Positions 52,271-61,494 of a DNA stretch of 64,000 nt are shown here, piece by piece. The notes beneath the pieces were generated by a model. That model made no database searches and was not told where the DNA came from. It saw only the letters and a list, made by a program, of their open reading frames with translations. The stretch covers positions 48,475 through 112,474 of the forward strand of contig PIVT01000003.1 of the NCBI GenBank assembly GCA_003353845.1, written 5' to 3'. Positions within the stretch are counted from its first letter, which is position 1. Each line of letters opens with the position of its first letter. The translations under genes and the position numbers were made by a program. Origin of the DNA: Pseudomonadota bacterium. Its GTDB lineage: Bacteria > Myxococcota_A > UBA9160 > JADFDR01.

Positions 52271-53347
52271 TTATCGTCGATCCCGCAGGCACTCTTGGTG
52301 CAACTCTTTGTAATAGGGCAAGCATTCTTGCATGGCCTGATCCGTGGTATACAAAGGTTCGTAACCCAAATCACGACGAGCTTTCTCGATGCTGAAATAA
52401 TTTGTGAGCCCCACTCGCTCAAGCGCCGTAGGCGGTTGCGGCGGAGCGGGGATCTTCAGCTTGTGATGTAGCTGCAGCCAAACCGTCAACATGGCTTTCA
52501 GCAATCCGTAAGGAACCCTTCGCGTCGGCACTTCATAACCAAGCTCCTGAAGGAAGGGCCTGAAGAAGTCCTGAATATTCATGGGCTCATTGTCCGTAAT
52601 GAAATAGGCTTGCCCTGGCGACTTTCCGCCATCGAACAGTTGCTCTGCTGCCAGGATATGTCCGTGCGCCAGATTCTGAATGTAAGAATTATCCTGCCGC
52701 GCGGAACCATCCCCAATCAATACTTTGACATTTCCAGCAATGAGTTCTTCAAACAGGCGCTTGAACATGGTGCGGTCACCGACTCCCCAGATTCCGCTGG
52801 GGCGAATGGCACTACTCAACAAGCCCTTTTGCCCACTGGCAGCGAGTACCAACTGCTCAGCCTGCGTCTTGGTTTCCGTATACAAATCACGAAATTTCGT
52901 TACGTAGGGAAGCGTCTCGTCACCGTGAGCGATGGGCTGGCCTTTGAGGACTACGCTGTTTGAACTCGTGTAAACCAGTCGGCCCACAGCTTGAGCCTGG
53001 CAAGACTCAACGACATTGCGCGTGCCCTCTAGGTTAACAGCGTAGGAGAGATCGCGAACTTCCTGGCTCACGACACTGCTGGCTCCCAACTCAATGATGG
53101 CGGCCGTGTGAAATACCGTATCAATGCCTTCACAAGCAGATTCAACAAAATCCTTATCGGTGATATTCCCTTGTCGCTTGTCCAGGTTTGGCATCGAGAG
53201 CGAGCACGGAGCCAAATCCACGACTCGGACAAAATGACCTCGCTCGAGCAGCGTCTGCGCCAGGTGCTGGCCAACAAACCCGGCACCACCCGTCACAAGA
53301 ATGTTGCCAAGTTCCGTCGTTCTCTTTGGAGTTTGTTGATCATCCAT
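52271..53347 (-). CDS. NAD-dependent epimerase / 3beta-hydroxysteroid dehydrogenase-like protein
   Basis: 358 residues, extended SDR. Cofactor loop TGGAGFVG (about 19-26), acidic residue VVDLAP after strand 2, catalytic segment YTSSNSVV and the Tyr-Lys motif YTETK near residue 157. A mid-protein RPSGIWGVGD is characteristic of the 3beta-HSD/isomerase group rather than sugar epimerases. A hydrophobic or basic segment (LLKAMLTVWLQLHHKL) may associate with membrane. It acts probably on a ring or chain hydroxyl of a steroid-like or terpenoid compound. It is between a CoA-transferase gene (80 bases upstream) and the CocE-type hydrolase (33 bases downstream). Confidence 0.9.
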   Translation of the reverse strand: MDDQQTPKRTTELGNILVTGGAGFVGQHLAQTLLERGHFVRVVDLAPCSLSMPNLDKRQGNITDKDFVESACEGIDTVFHTAAIIELGASSVVSQEVRDLSYAVNLEGTRNVVESCQAQAVGRLVYTSSNSVVLKGQPIAHGDETLPYVTKFRDLYTETKTQAEQLVLAASGQKGLLSSAIRPSGIWGVGDRTMFKRLFEELIAGNVKVLIGDGSARQDNSYIQNLAHGHILAAEQLFDGGKSPGQAYFITDNEPMNIQDFFRPFLQELGYEVPTRRVPYGLLKAMLTVWLQLHHKLKIPAPPQPPTALERVGLTNYFSIEKARRDLGYEPLYTTDQAMQECLPYYKELHQECLRDRR

Positions 53348-53427
53348 GAATAGCCACCTTTATACACGACTAACTGACCTTCGATCCTATCTACCCACTG
53401 GCAATCTCGCCATAGGGACAGCCGGGC

Positions 53428-54600
53428 TCAAGATCCTTCAATAAGCGAATCAATCTCTTCCTGGCTGAATCCTGCTTCCGAGAAGACTTCTCTGGAGTGA
53501 GTCCCTGGACGAGGCACTGTCGTGCGCACCTCGCCGGGAGTATCCGACAGCTTGGGTGCAATTCCCACTTGCGGCACCTTGCCAAGCTCTGGATCTTCCG
53601 CTTCGACAACCATCTTGCGAGCTCGCAAATGCGGATCCTCTAACGCCTCATCCAGTTCATATACTGGCGTCACGCAGATTTCTTTATCTTTCAACTCCTT
53701 GAACCAGGTGTCCCGGTCCTTGGTCTTGAAAGCACTTCGCAAGAAAACGAACATCTCATCAAATTTTTCAGGATTGAATTGTTCCTTGCTGAACTGCTCA
53801 CAGCCTAATTCCACACAGAGTTTCGACCAGAACCATGGCTCCATGCAAGCCACGCTAAGCCATTTTTCGTCCGCTGTTCGGTAGACGTTGTAGCAAGGCA
53901 AAGAGCCATTTAGAAAGTACTCACCCGGTCGCGGTGCGTTCCCGGTATCGAAATAGTCCGAGATGGGAAGATTCACGAGGGAGGTCACCCCATCGCTCAT
54001 GGCCATATCGATGTATTGCCCACGCCCCGTATGCTCGCGAGCGACAATGGCAGTAAGAACTGCGAAGGCACCAAACAAGCCACCTCCGGCAAAGTCACCC
54101 AAGGCGTTCACGGGAATGGCGGGTGGCTGCCCCGGCCAACCCGTGAGGCCCAGCGCGCCTCCTAAACTGATATAGTTTAAATCATGACCCACCAGATCCC
54201 GGTAAGGGCCTTCTTGCCCGTAACCGCTGATGGAACAGTAGACTGCGCGCGGGTTTCGTTCTCGAACAGTTTCGTAGTCGACACCCAAGCGCTTAGCAAC
54301 ACCGGGGCGAAAGCCCTCCACAACAACATCGGCTGAATCAATGAGACGCAGACAAGCATCTCGATGCGCTTCATTTTTCAAGTTCAACGTGACAGAACGT
54401 TTATTGCGGCCCACCGGGTTGTAGGCCTTGGACCGCCGACTTACACCGAACTCTTCATCCACGCGCCGCCCCATGCCAGAGGGTTCCTCGATCATGATCA
54501 CATCGGCACCAAAATCAGCCAGCAGCATCGTACAGTAAGGACCGGGTGCGTGGCGGGACAAATCAATCACCCGAATATCCTTAAGAGCAGTCACTAGCAC
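53428..54600 (-). CDS. Family III (CaiB/BaiF) CoA-transferase / alpha-methylacyl-CoA racemase-like
   Basis: 390 residues, with LKDIRVIDLSRHAPGPYC at the N-terminus, NPVGRNKRSVTLNLKNEAH, ISGYGQEGPYRDLVGHDLNY and catalytic Asp169 in ALGDFAGGG. The HDLNY segment and length are closest to the alpha-methylacyl-CoA racemase/CaiB group, so it may racemise a branched acyl-CoA or transfer CoA. It is the first gene of the minus-strand cluster and diverges from an SDR gene across a 208-base region containing an 18-base dyad. Confidence 0.91.
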   Translation of the reverse strand: MLVTALKDIRVIDLSRHAPGPYCTMLLADFGADVIMIEEPSGMGRRVDEEFGVSRRSKAYNPVGRNKRSVTLNLKNEAHRDACLRLIDSADVVVEGFRPGVAKRLGVDYETVRERNPRAVYCSISGYGQEGPYRDLVGHDLNYISLGGALGLTGWPGQPPAIPVNALGDFAGGGLFGAFAVLTAIVAREHTGRGQYIDMAMSDGVTSLVNLPISDYFDTGNAPRPGEYFLNGSLPCYNVYRTADEKWLSVACMEPWFWSKLCVELGCEQFSKEQFNPEKFDEMFVFLRSAFKTKDRDTWFKELKDKEICVTPVYELDEALEDPHLRARKMVVEAEDPELGKVPQVGIAPKLSDTPGEVRTTVPRPGTHSREVFSEAGFSQEEIDSLIEGS

Positions 54601-54703
54601 ACCTCCAAAACAACTTTTCTGTTCGCTCGTTCAGCTAAAGCTCGTCATCAGACTCTCGTGGACGGCCACAGGCGACAGGCCCGGATTCTGCAATTCAGGC
54701 GAA

Positions 54704-54721
54704 TTATTGTTAAAACAATAA
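54704..54721. promoter_or_regulatory. 18-base dyad, candidate TetR operator
   Basis: TTATTGTT-AA-AACAATAA, perfect 8-base arms, 104 bases from the CoA-transferase start (minus) and 87 bases from the SDR start (plus). Size and symmetry suit a TetR-family dimer. The cluster's own TetR regulator is the obvious candidate; binding is inferred. Confidence 0.5.
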
Positions 54722-54808
54722 ACAACCTTTACCATTTACGCGAGTACCCGAGGGATCCATGAGGGGGTAGGATCCACCTCCTCCTTATAACAGAGGGATT
54801 AATCCAAA

Positions 54809-55567
54809 ATGAGTACACGTTTCAAAGGCAAGGTCGGTTTGATCACCGGGGCTGGTTCCGGCATCGGGCGCTGTACTGCCCTTCAATTCGGTCGCGAAGG
54901 TGCCCAAGTCGCCTGTGCCGATATCGATATCGCTGGCGCCGAGGAGACCGTCGAATTGATTCGCGAAGCTGGAGGCAACGCCACGGCCATCCGTTGTGAC
55001 GTGAGTGACGAGGAGGCTGTGAATCGCTGTGTTGACAAATGCATCGAGGAATTTGGCGGCCTTCAAATTCTTTCCAATGTCGCGGGGATCGCGGGCTTCA
55101 TCAGCATGGAAGACCACTCCACCACAGAGTGGCGCCGCTTCCAGAGCATCAATCTCGATGGTCCTTTTTTTATGAGCCGTGCCGCCCTGCCACACCTGCT
55201 CAAAAACGAACAGAGCGCCATTGTCAACGTAGCCTCGGTCGCGGGACTCATCGGGCAGGCCTCCTGCGCCGCCTACTGTTCTTCCAAAGCTGGTGTGATC
55301 GGCCTTACCCGCTCCATGGCCATGGAATTTCTAAGTCAAGGACTGCGTGTGAATGCGGTGTGCCCAGGGGCGGTGTTGACCCCACTGGTGAGCAAATTCA
55401 CCTTTCCCGAGGGTTTCGATATGAAGAGCATTCAACGTATCAATCTGGACGGACGCATGAGCGAACCCGAAGAAATTGCAGAAGCCATTGCCTTCCTCGC
55501 TTCAGATAGCGCGCGTTCGATCAATGGAATTTCATTACCCATCGACTTCGGGCTGTCCATCGGCTGA
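54809..55567 (+). CDS. SDR family oxidoreductase
   Basis: 252 residues, classical SDR. Cofactor loop TGAGSGIG (about 12-19), Asp at CADID (NAD preference), NVAG motif as NVAGI, Ser in NVASVAG and YCSSK near residue 153, with the common C-terminal NGISLPIDFGLSIG. The family oxidises or reduces alcohols and ketones. It is divergent from the CoA cluster and shares the dyad-containing promoter region, so it is probably part of the same pathway. An AGAGGGA site lies about 10 bases before the ATG. Confidence 0.92.
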   Translation: MSTRFKGKVGLITGAGSGIGRCTALQFGREGAQVACADIDIAGAEETVELIREAGGNATAIRCDVSDEEAVNRCVDKCIEEFGGLQILSNVAGIAGFISMEDHSTTEWRRFQSINLDGPFFMSRAALPHLLKNEQSAIVNVASVAGLIGQASCAAYCSSKAGVIGLTRSMAMEFLSQGLRVNAVCPGAVLTPLVSKFTFPEGFDMKSIQRINLDGRMSEPEEIAEAIAFLASDSARSINGISLPIDFGLSIG

Positions 55568-55681
55568 TCCATTCATCGGGCGTGACAGAACTTCCCCCTG
55601 ATCAAATCTTACCCTTCATGGGACGGGCAAAAATGGTATACATCAGAGCTTACTCTGTAACTGAAAACGGATAGACAATTC

Positions 55682-57472
55682 GTGGAAATCCCTGCTGGAC
55701 AAGACCCCACTGCCTATGCCCTTGCCCGAACCATGTTCGATGGCTTCAACACCCATTACCGGATTTTTCGAGAATGCGGAGTCAAAGCAAAGTCCATGTT
55801 TGAGGGTGGAAACACGGCCGGTGTTCAAAAGCTTGCCAGGGACCGAATTCAATTTTATGACGACCGTGTACGTGAGACCGTCCAATCCCTGAAAACGGAT
55901 TTCAATGCAGAGTCTTTGGATGACAACACCTGGCAACAGGCAAAATTAATTTACGTCGGGCTGCTGGTTAACCAGAAGCAGCCGGACTGTGCAGAAACAT
56001 TTTTCAACTCCGTCTGTTGTAAAATTCTGCACCGAACCTATTTCCACAATGATTTTATTTTCTTTCGCCCTGGGATATCAACAGAGTATCTCGAATCAGA
56101 TCCACCCAGCTATCGCGTATATTATCCTGCCAACCCCAGTATGCGTGAAGCCATGAACCAGGTGTTTGCAGACTTCAACTGGTGCCTGCCCTTCGTCGAT
56201 CTTCAGCGAGACATCACCCGAATCGGGAAAACCGTATGGCAATATTTTTCTCGTAAAGGTGGCTTGCCCACACTTGAGGCAAATTTTCAACTTCAGATTC
56301 TGAGTTCTGCCTTTTACCGCAACAAAGCAGCTTACATCGTTGGGAAAATGGTTAATGGGGATACCCACCAAGCTTTCGTCATTCCGGTATTGAGAACCAG
56401 CGACGGCACATTGTACGTAGACGCCATCCTACTCGACGATGCCAGCATCAATATCCTGTTCAGCCTGAATCGAGCTTACTTTCTGGTCGATACCGAAGTG
56501 CCCTCTGCCTATGTGCAATTCCTTGGCAGCATCATGCCAAGGAAAGAAAAAGCAGGTCTCTACACGATGCTAGGCCTGCAGAAACAAGGAAAAACGCTCT
56601 TTTACCGAGACTTTGATTTCCATCTTCATCATTCGCGAGACGATTTCGTTATCGCTCCCGGTATTCCCGGCATGGTGATGGTCGTATTCACCCTGCCCTC
56701 CTTCCCCTATGTTTTCAAAATAATCAAGGATCACATTGCGCCACCCAAGACGACCACTCGCGAAAAGGTCCAATCGAAGTACCTCCTTGTAAAACGACAC
56801 GAACGCGTTGGCCGAATGTCCGACACGCTTGAGTTTTCTGATGTCGCCTTCCCGAAATCTCGCTTTGACTCGAAACTGCTTGAAGAGTTAAGAACCTCCG
56901 TACCATCACAGCTTGAGGAAGACGATGAGGAAATCATCATCAAGCACGTTTACATCGAACGCCGGGTAACGCCTCTTGACCTGTTCATCCAAAACTCTGA
57001 CGACGAGCAAGAGATTGAACACGCTGTGCTGGAATTCGGGAATACCATCAAGGAGCTAGCCAGTGCCAATATTTTCCCAGGCGATATGCTTTGGAAGAAT
57101 TTCGGAGTCACTCGATTTGGACGAGTCATTTTTTACGACTACGATGAGATTGAATACCTGACGGACTGCAATTTCCGTCGCATTCCACCTGCGCCCTACC
57201 CCGAATATGAAATGCTTGGCGAACCTTGGTTTTCCGTCGGGATTCACGATATTTTCCCTGAAGAATTCGTACACTTCATCATCGGCTCACCAAAAACGCG
57301 CGAGGTCTTCATGAAACACCATGAAGATCTCCTCACGCCAGAATATTGGTGGGGACTCCAGGAGCAGATCAAAGAAGGGTCATTGACCGACTTCTTTCCC
57401 TACTCTGAGTCATTGCGCTTTCGCAATCGGTTTCCCAATCAGGAAGAAAGTGCATCTGCTGCTGGCGTATAA
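55682..57472 (+). CDS. aceK: Isocitrate dehydrogenase kinase/phosphatase
   Basis: 596 residues from a GTG start, normal for AceK. Characteristic blocks: FDGFNTHYRIFRECGVKAK in the regulatory half, then the ATP-binding APGIPGMVMVVFTLPSFP with FKIIKD, then the kinase-type YIERRVTPLDLF and WKNFGVTRFGRVIFYDYDE. AceK phosphorylates and dephosphorylates isocitrate dehydrogenase, sending carbon to the glyoxylate shunt. Isocitrate lyase, malate synthase and isocitrate dehydrogenase are not in the window, so the gene is away from its usual partners. Its 3' end overlaps convergent ald by 34 bases. Confidence 0.96.
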   Translation: MEIPAGQDPTAYALARTMFDGFNTHYRIFRECGVKAKSMFEGGNTAGVQKLARDRIQFYDDRVRETVQSLKTDFNAESLDDNTWQQAKLIYVGLLVNQKQPDCAETFFNSVCCKILHRTYFHNDFIFFRPGISTEYLESDPPSYRVYYPANPSMREAMNQVFADFNWCLPFVDLQRDITRIGKTVWQYFSRKGGLPTLEANFQLQILSSAFYRNKAAYIVGKMVNGDTHQAFVIPVLRTSDGTLYVDAILLDDASINILFSLNRAYFLVDTEVPSAYVQFLGSIMPRKEKAGLYTMLGLQKQGKTLFYRDFDFHLHHSRDDFVIAPGIPGMVMVVFTLPSFPYVFKIIKDHIAPPKTTTREKVQSKYLLVKRHERVGRMSDTLEFSDVAFPKSRFDSKLLEELRTSVPSQLEEDDEEIIIKHVYIERRVTPLDLFIQNSDDEQEIEHAVLEFGNTIKELASANIFPGDMLWKNFGVTRFGRVIFYDYDEIEYLTDCNFRRIPPAPYPEYEMLGEPWFSVGIHDIFPEEFVHFIIGSPKTREVFMKHHEDLLTPEYWWGLQEQIKEGSLTDFFPYSESLRFRNRFPNQEESASAAGV

Positions 57473-58557
57473 TCGAGGCCTTGATCGCGCGCTACGGCTT
57501 GGCAGGTCACCCTCCCCGCATATACATTCAAACCATTCAATAGATGAGGGTCATCCAAAAGCGCCCTGCGGTAACCACTGTCCGCAATTCGGTGTACATA
57601 GGGCAAAACAGCATTATTGAGTGCCAGGGTAGAAGTTCGAGCCACGGCGCCTGGCATATTCGCGACACAGTAATGAATGACATCATCGACAACAAAGGTT
57701 GGATTCTCGTGGGTGGTCGGCCGTGATGTTTCGAAACATCCGCCTTGATCGATGGCCACATCCACCAGCACCGATCCTCGCATCATCTTCTTCACCAAGC
57801 CTCGCGAGATAAGTTTCGGCGCGGCGGCTCCCGGGATCAGCACGGCACCAATCACTAAATCCGAGCGAAGTACATGCTCCTCAAGAATCTCTTCCGTCGA
57901 GTGCACGGCATGAACACGCCCTCCAAAAAAACGCCCCAGCTCTACCAACCGTCTATCCGTTCGATCGAGAATGGTGACATCCGCACCCAAGCCCACCGCC
58001 ATCTGAGCCGCATTGCGCCCGACAACCCCACCGCCAATGATGGTCACCTTGGCGGGCGCCACGCCGTCCACACCACCCAGCAAAGTGCCACGCCCCCCTT
58101 GAGCCATTTCAAGGCAGTGTGCACCGGCTTGTATAGAGAGCCGACCCGCGACCTGAGACATGGGCTTGAGCAAGGGAAGCCCTCCCTCCGCACCGGTTAC
58201 CGTTTCGTAAGCGATGGCGACACAGCCCGAGTCGATCAGTCCTTGCGTCTGTGAAAAATCAGGAGCCAGATGCAAATAGGTAAAAAGGATCTGCTCGGCT
58301 TTCAACATACGGATTTCTGCAGGCTGAGGCTCCTTCACTTTGACGATCAACTCCGCCGCCGAGTAAATTTCCCGTGCAGTCGCTTCGATACGTGCGCCCA
58401 CACTTTGATAGGATCGGTCATCAAAGCCAATTTCAATTCCGGCATTCTGTTGGACGATGACCTCATGGCCCTTTGCAATCAAAGACTCCGCACTTTCCGG
58501 AGTCAGCCCAACCCGGAACTCGGAATTTTTAATCTCTTTCGGGACGCCAATCCGCAT
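57439..58557 (-). CDS. ald: Alanine dehydrogenase
   Basis: 372 residues, full length. N-terminus MRIGVPKEIKNSEFRVGLTP carries the substrate-binding Arg and Lys. His96 lies in the segment TYLHLAPD, and the NAD loop is GGGVVGRNAAQMA. The C-terminal signature HYCVANMPGAVARTSTLAL is typical of Ald and PNT-N relatives. It interconverts alanine and pyruvate with NAD, in amino-acid catabolism or ammonium assimilation. It converges with aceK (34-base overlap) and lies 38 bases downstream of the semialdehyde dehydrogenase gene on the same strand. Confidence 0.96.
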   Translation of the reverse strand: MRIGVPKEIKNSEFRVGLTPESAESLIAKGHEVIVQQNAGIEIGFDDRSYQSVGARIEATAREIYSAAELIVKVKEPQPAEIRMLKAEQILFTYLHLAPDFSQTQGLIDSGCVAIAYETVTGAEGGLPLLKPMSQVAGRLSIQAGAHCLEMAQGGRGTLLGGVDGVAPAKVTIIGGGVVGRNAAQMAVGLGADVTILDRTDRRLVELGRFFGGRVHAVHSTEEILEEHVLRSDLVIGAVLIPGAAAPKLISRGLVKKMMRGSVLVDVAIDQGGCFETSRPTTHENPTFVVDDVIHYCVANMPGAVARTSTLALNNAVLPYVHRIADSGYRRALLDDPHLLNGLNVYAGRVTCQAVARDQGLDYTPAADALSS

Positions 58558-58595
58558 ACTTCAAACCCTCTACCAGCTGGATTCCAATAGCTTCC

Positions 58596-60074
58596 TCACT
58601 CGACCCCCGTCGATTGATCGATCCCCGCAAGACAGATGTATTTGAGTTCCAAATAATCGTCGATGCCGTACTTGGAACCTTCACGCCCATTGCCCGATTC
58701 TTTTACTCCGCCAAAAGGCGCCATCTCATTGGAAATAACTCCCGTGTTCACACCGACAATGCCGTACTCCAACCCCTCCGAGAGTCTCCAAATCCGGCTC
58801 ATGTCTTTCGTGTAGAAATAAGCGGCGAGACCAAATTCCGTGTCATTGGCCATTTGAATGGCCTCAGACTCAGTCTCGAAGCGAAAGAGTGGTGCGACAG
58901 GGCCGAAGATTTCTTCTCGGAAAACACGCATTCCAGCGGTGGCGCCCGTGAGTACCGTGGGCTGGACGTAGGAACCGCCCAACTCAGAAGCGCCGCCGCC
59001 GATGTCGGCCTTCGCTCCTTTCTTCACGGCGTCATCAATCAGGGAGCAAACGTCCTTGGCCGCCCCCTCATCAATCAAAGGCCCCATGCTGATGCCCTCT
59101 TGCGACCCATCACCCAAGCTAAATTGACCCACCGCGTCGATGAGCTTCTTCGAAAAGGCGTCGTACACACCTGCCTGGACCAGGAATCGATTGGAGCAAA
59201 CACAGGTCTGCCCCGCGTTTCGATACTTCGAAACGAGCGCACCTTGGACGGCTGCGTCCAGATCCGAGTCGTCAAACACAAGGAACGGCGCATTGCCACC
59301 CAACTCCATGGAAGTGCGCTTCACGGTACCCGCACATTGCGCCATGAGTTTCTTGCCCACGGATGTAGACCCCGTAAAGGTCAGCTTACGCACGCTTGGG
59401 TTGCTCGTGAGCTCCTCCCCAATTTCAGCGGTATTGCCCGCCAGAATATTGATGACGCCCTTTGGAATTCCTGCCCGACTCGCCAACTCCGCCAGCGCAA
59501 AAGCTGACAAAGGTGTTGCGTTGGCAGGTTTGCAAACCACAGTGCAACCGGCAGCTAACGCGGGTGCGATTTTCCGCGTCAACATGGCACAAGGAAAGTT
59601 CCAGGGCGTAATACACGCGACCACACCGATGGCCTGCTTGATGACAAGAAGACGACTGTCAGGGGTCGGCTGTGGGATGGTGTCTCCATAAACTCGCTTG
59701 GCTTCTTCGGCGAACCACTCGATGTAGTTCGCACCGTAAGCAATCTCGCCCCGGGCCTCCGCTAGCGGCTTTCCTTGCTCAGCCGTGAGAATCTTGGCTA
59801 GATCCTCTTGATTCTCCATGATCAGATCAAACCAGGCCCTGAGCTTTCCCGCGCGATCTTTGGCTGTACGCTCTTGCCAGGCCGAGAGTGCCGCCGACGC
59901 CGCCTCAACGGCAGCTTTGGCTTCGTTCCCAGCACAACGCGCCACCTCCGCCACCACTTCCCCCGTAGCTGGATTTACAATAGGAGTCGTGTCTCCCTTT
60001 TCCGATTTTACCCATTCACCATTAATATAAGCGTCGCTCTTTAAGAGCCGCGGATCTTGCAAGACTAGACTCAT
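58596..60074 (-). CDS. NAD(P)-dependent succinate-semialdehyde dehydrogenase-type aldehyde dehydrogenase
   Basis: 492 residues. ALDH landmarks are PWNFPCAM in the cofactor region, FTGSTSVGK, the general base Glu in MELGGNAPF, the catalytic Cys in AGQTCVCSNR, and the late EIFGPVAPLF. The CVC and GNAPFLVFDD arrangement and overall length are typical of GabD-type enzymes, which oxidise succinate semialdehyde to succinate. It lies 25 bases after the FAD-dependent 2-hydroxyacid dehydrogenase gene and 38 before ald, making a carbon-catabolism group. Substrate is inferred from family only. Confidence 0.92.
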   Translation of the reverse strand: MSLVLQDPRLLKSDAYINGEWVKSEKGDTTPIVNPATGEVVAEVARCAGNEAKAAVEAASAALSAWQERTAKDRAGKLRAWFDLIMENQEDLAKILTAEQGKPLAEARGEIAYGANYIEWFAEEAKRVYGDTIPQPTPDSRLLVIKQAIGVVACITPWNFPCAMLTRKIAPALAAGCTVVCKPANATPLSAFALAELASRAGIPKGVINILAGNTAEIGEELTSNPSVRKLTFTGSTSVGKKLMAQCAGTVKRTSMELGGNAPFLVFDDSDLDAAVQGALVSKYRNAGQTCVCSNRFLVQAGVYDAFSKKLIDAVGQFSLGDGSQEGISMGPLIDEGAAKDVCSLIDDAVKKGAKADIGGGASELGGSYVQPTVLTGATAGMRVFREEIFGPVAPLFRFETESEAIQMANDTEFGLAAYFYTKDMSRIWRLSEGLEYGIVGVNTGVISNEMAPFGGVKESGNGREGSKYGIDDYLELKYICLAGIDQSTGVE

Positions 60075-60099
60075 CTGCTCTCTCCAAAATTCCGTTGGT

Positions 60100-61494
60100 C
60101 TAAACTAACTTTCCAGGATTCATAATCCCGTTGGGATCAAACACGGCTTTCAAACTTTTCATGTATTCGATCTCGGTGGCTGACCGAGTATAGTTTAAAT
60201 GAGGCTTTTTCAGCAGCCCCACACCGTGCTCCGCCGATACCGAACCCCCATACTTTTCAACGATCTCAAACACATGACGGTTCACTTCATTGCAGGTTTG
60301 AAAAAAGTGCTCTTGCGACTGATCTTCGGGCTTGAGGATATTCAGGTGCAGGTTTCCATCGCCCAGGTGGCCATACCAGATCGTTTCCATATCGGGGTAG
60401 CTACGGCGAACGACTTCATCGAGTTCCTCTATAAAGGCAGGTAGCTTCGAGACTCTCACTGAAAGATCATTTTTATAGGGCATCTTCGACGCAATGCTTT
60501 CGCTGATCCCTTCCCGCAATTGCCACAGTGCATGGGCCTGCTCCTGGCTTTGGCTCATCACCCCTTCTTCGACCCAACCCTGCAACTTCACCCTTTCAAA
60601 GACCTCCAGGATCTCTTCCAGGGTTTTTTCGCTCACATGCTCGATTTCCAATAAGGCATACAAGGGTGTGACCGTTTCAAATGGACGAGTACCACCCCGG
60701 GCCAACACATAGTTCAGCGCTCGGTCGGAGAAGAATTCAAAGGCCATCAGGTCGAAGGCCTTGCGAAAAGCATCGAGAAGATTCGTCATCGCCAGGAAGT
60801 CGGGGACACCTAGCACCAGCACCGAAGACGCTTTGGGGGTAGAGGTGAGTTGCATGGTCGCTTCAACAACAAAACCCAAAGTGCCCTCCGCGCCAATAAA
60901 GAGATGGCGCAAGTCATAACCCGTCGCGTTTTTCACCAAGCCCTTATTGAGATCGAGGATATCTCCTTTTCCTGTGACCACTTTCAAACCCGCGACCCAC
61001 TGCCGCGTGGTCCCATAGCGAATCACCTTCACCCCTCCGGCGTTGGTCGAGATATTACCCCCAAGCTGGCTGGAGTCGGCTGAAGCGAAATCGACGGGAT
61101 ACACGAGGCCTTGGTCTTGCGCAAAGGCCTGCAATTGACCTGTGATGACACCGGCCTGGCACACCACCGTGCGGTCTACTGGATCAAATTCGCCCAATTG
61201 GTTCATGCGATCCAATGCGACGATGACCTCGGACTTCGCAGCAACGGCACCCCCCGAGAGCCCGGTTCGTCCTCCAGAAGGCACCAGGGCCACCCCGTGC
61301 TCGTTGGCTGCACCTACGATGGCCTGCACTTCCTCCGTCGATGCGGGCAACAGAATCAAGGCCGGACAGGGTTCCCAGGCCGTTGTCCAGTCCTTCCCGT
61401 AGGTTTTCAGACTTTCGGAATCATCCAGGCAAGAACCCACGGCGACCAGGCCAGAAAAGATCTCGAGCATCTGCTGTTGGCTCAAGCTGGGCAT
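60100..61494 (-). CDS. FAD-linked 2-hydroxyacid dehydrogenase (GlcD / D-2-hydroxyglutarate type)
   Basis: 464 residues. The FAD_binding_4 (VAO-type) domain shows PSGGRTGLSGGAVA near 73-86, then NISTNAGGVKVIRYG and GLKVVTGKGD. The C-terminal FAD-oxidase_C domain has WYGHLGDGNLHLN (metal site) and the late SAEHGVGLLKK. Members oxidise glycolate, D-lactate or D-2-hydroxyglutarate, passing electrons to quinone or ETF. With a semialdehyde dehydrogenase next to it, D-2-hydroxyglutarate is one option. GGAGG lies 5 bases before the ATG and a good promoter is upstream (61575-61602). Confidence 0.93.
   Translation of the reverse strand: MPSLSQQQMLEIFSGLVAVGSCLDDSESLKTYGKDWTTAWEPCPALILLPASTEEVQAIVGAANEHGVALVPSGGRTGLSGGAVAAKSEVIVALDRMNQLGEFDPVDRTVVCQAGVITGQLQAFAQDQGLVYPVDFASADSSQLGGNISTNAGGVKVIRYGTTRQWVAGLKVVTGKGDILDLNKGLVKNATGYDLRHLFIGAEGTLGFVVEATMQLTSTPKASSVLVLGVPDFLAMTNLLDAFRKAFDLMAFEFFSDRALNYVLARGGTRPFETVTPLYALLEIEHVSEKTLEEILEVFERVKLQGWVEEGVMSQSQEQAHALWQLREGISESIASKMPYKNDLSVRVSKLPAFIEELDEVVRRSYPDMETIWYGHLGDGNLHLNILKPEDQSQEHFFQTCNEVNRHVFEIVEKYGGSVSAEHGVGLLKKPHLNYTRSATEIEYMKSLKAVFDPNGIMNPGKLV

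Noticed and set aside
58614..59507. 297-codon open frame on the plus strand
   Set aside because: Antisense to the semialdehyde dehydrogenase gene, Arg/His rich, a frame shadow of conserved codons.
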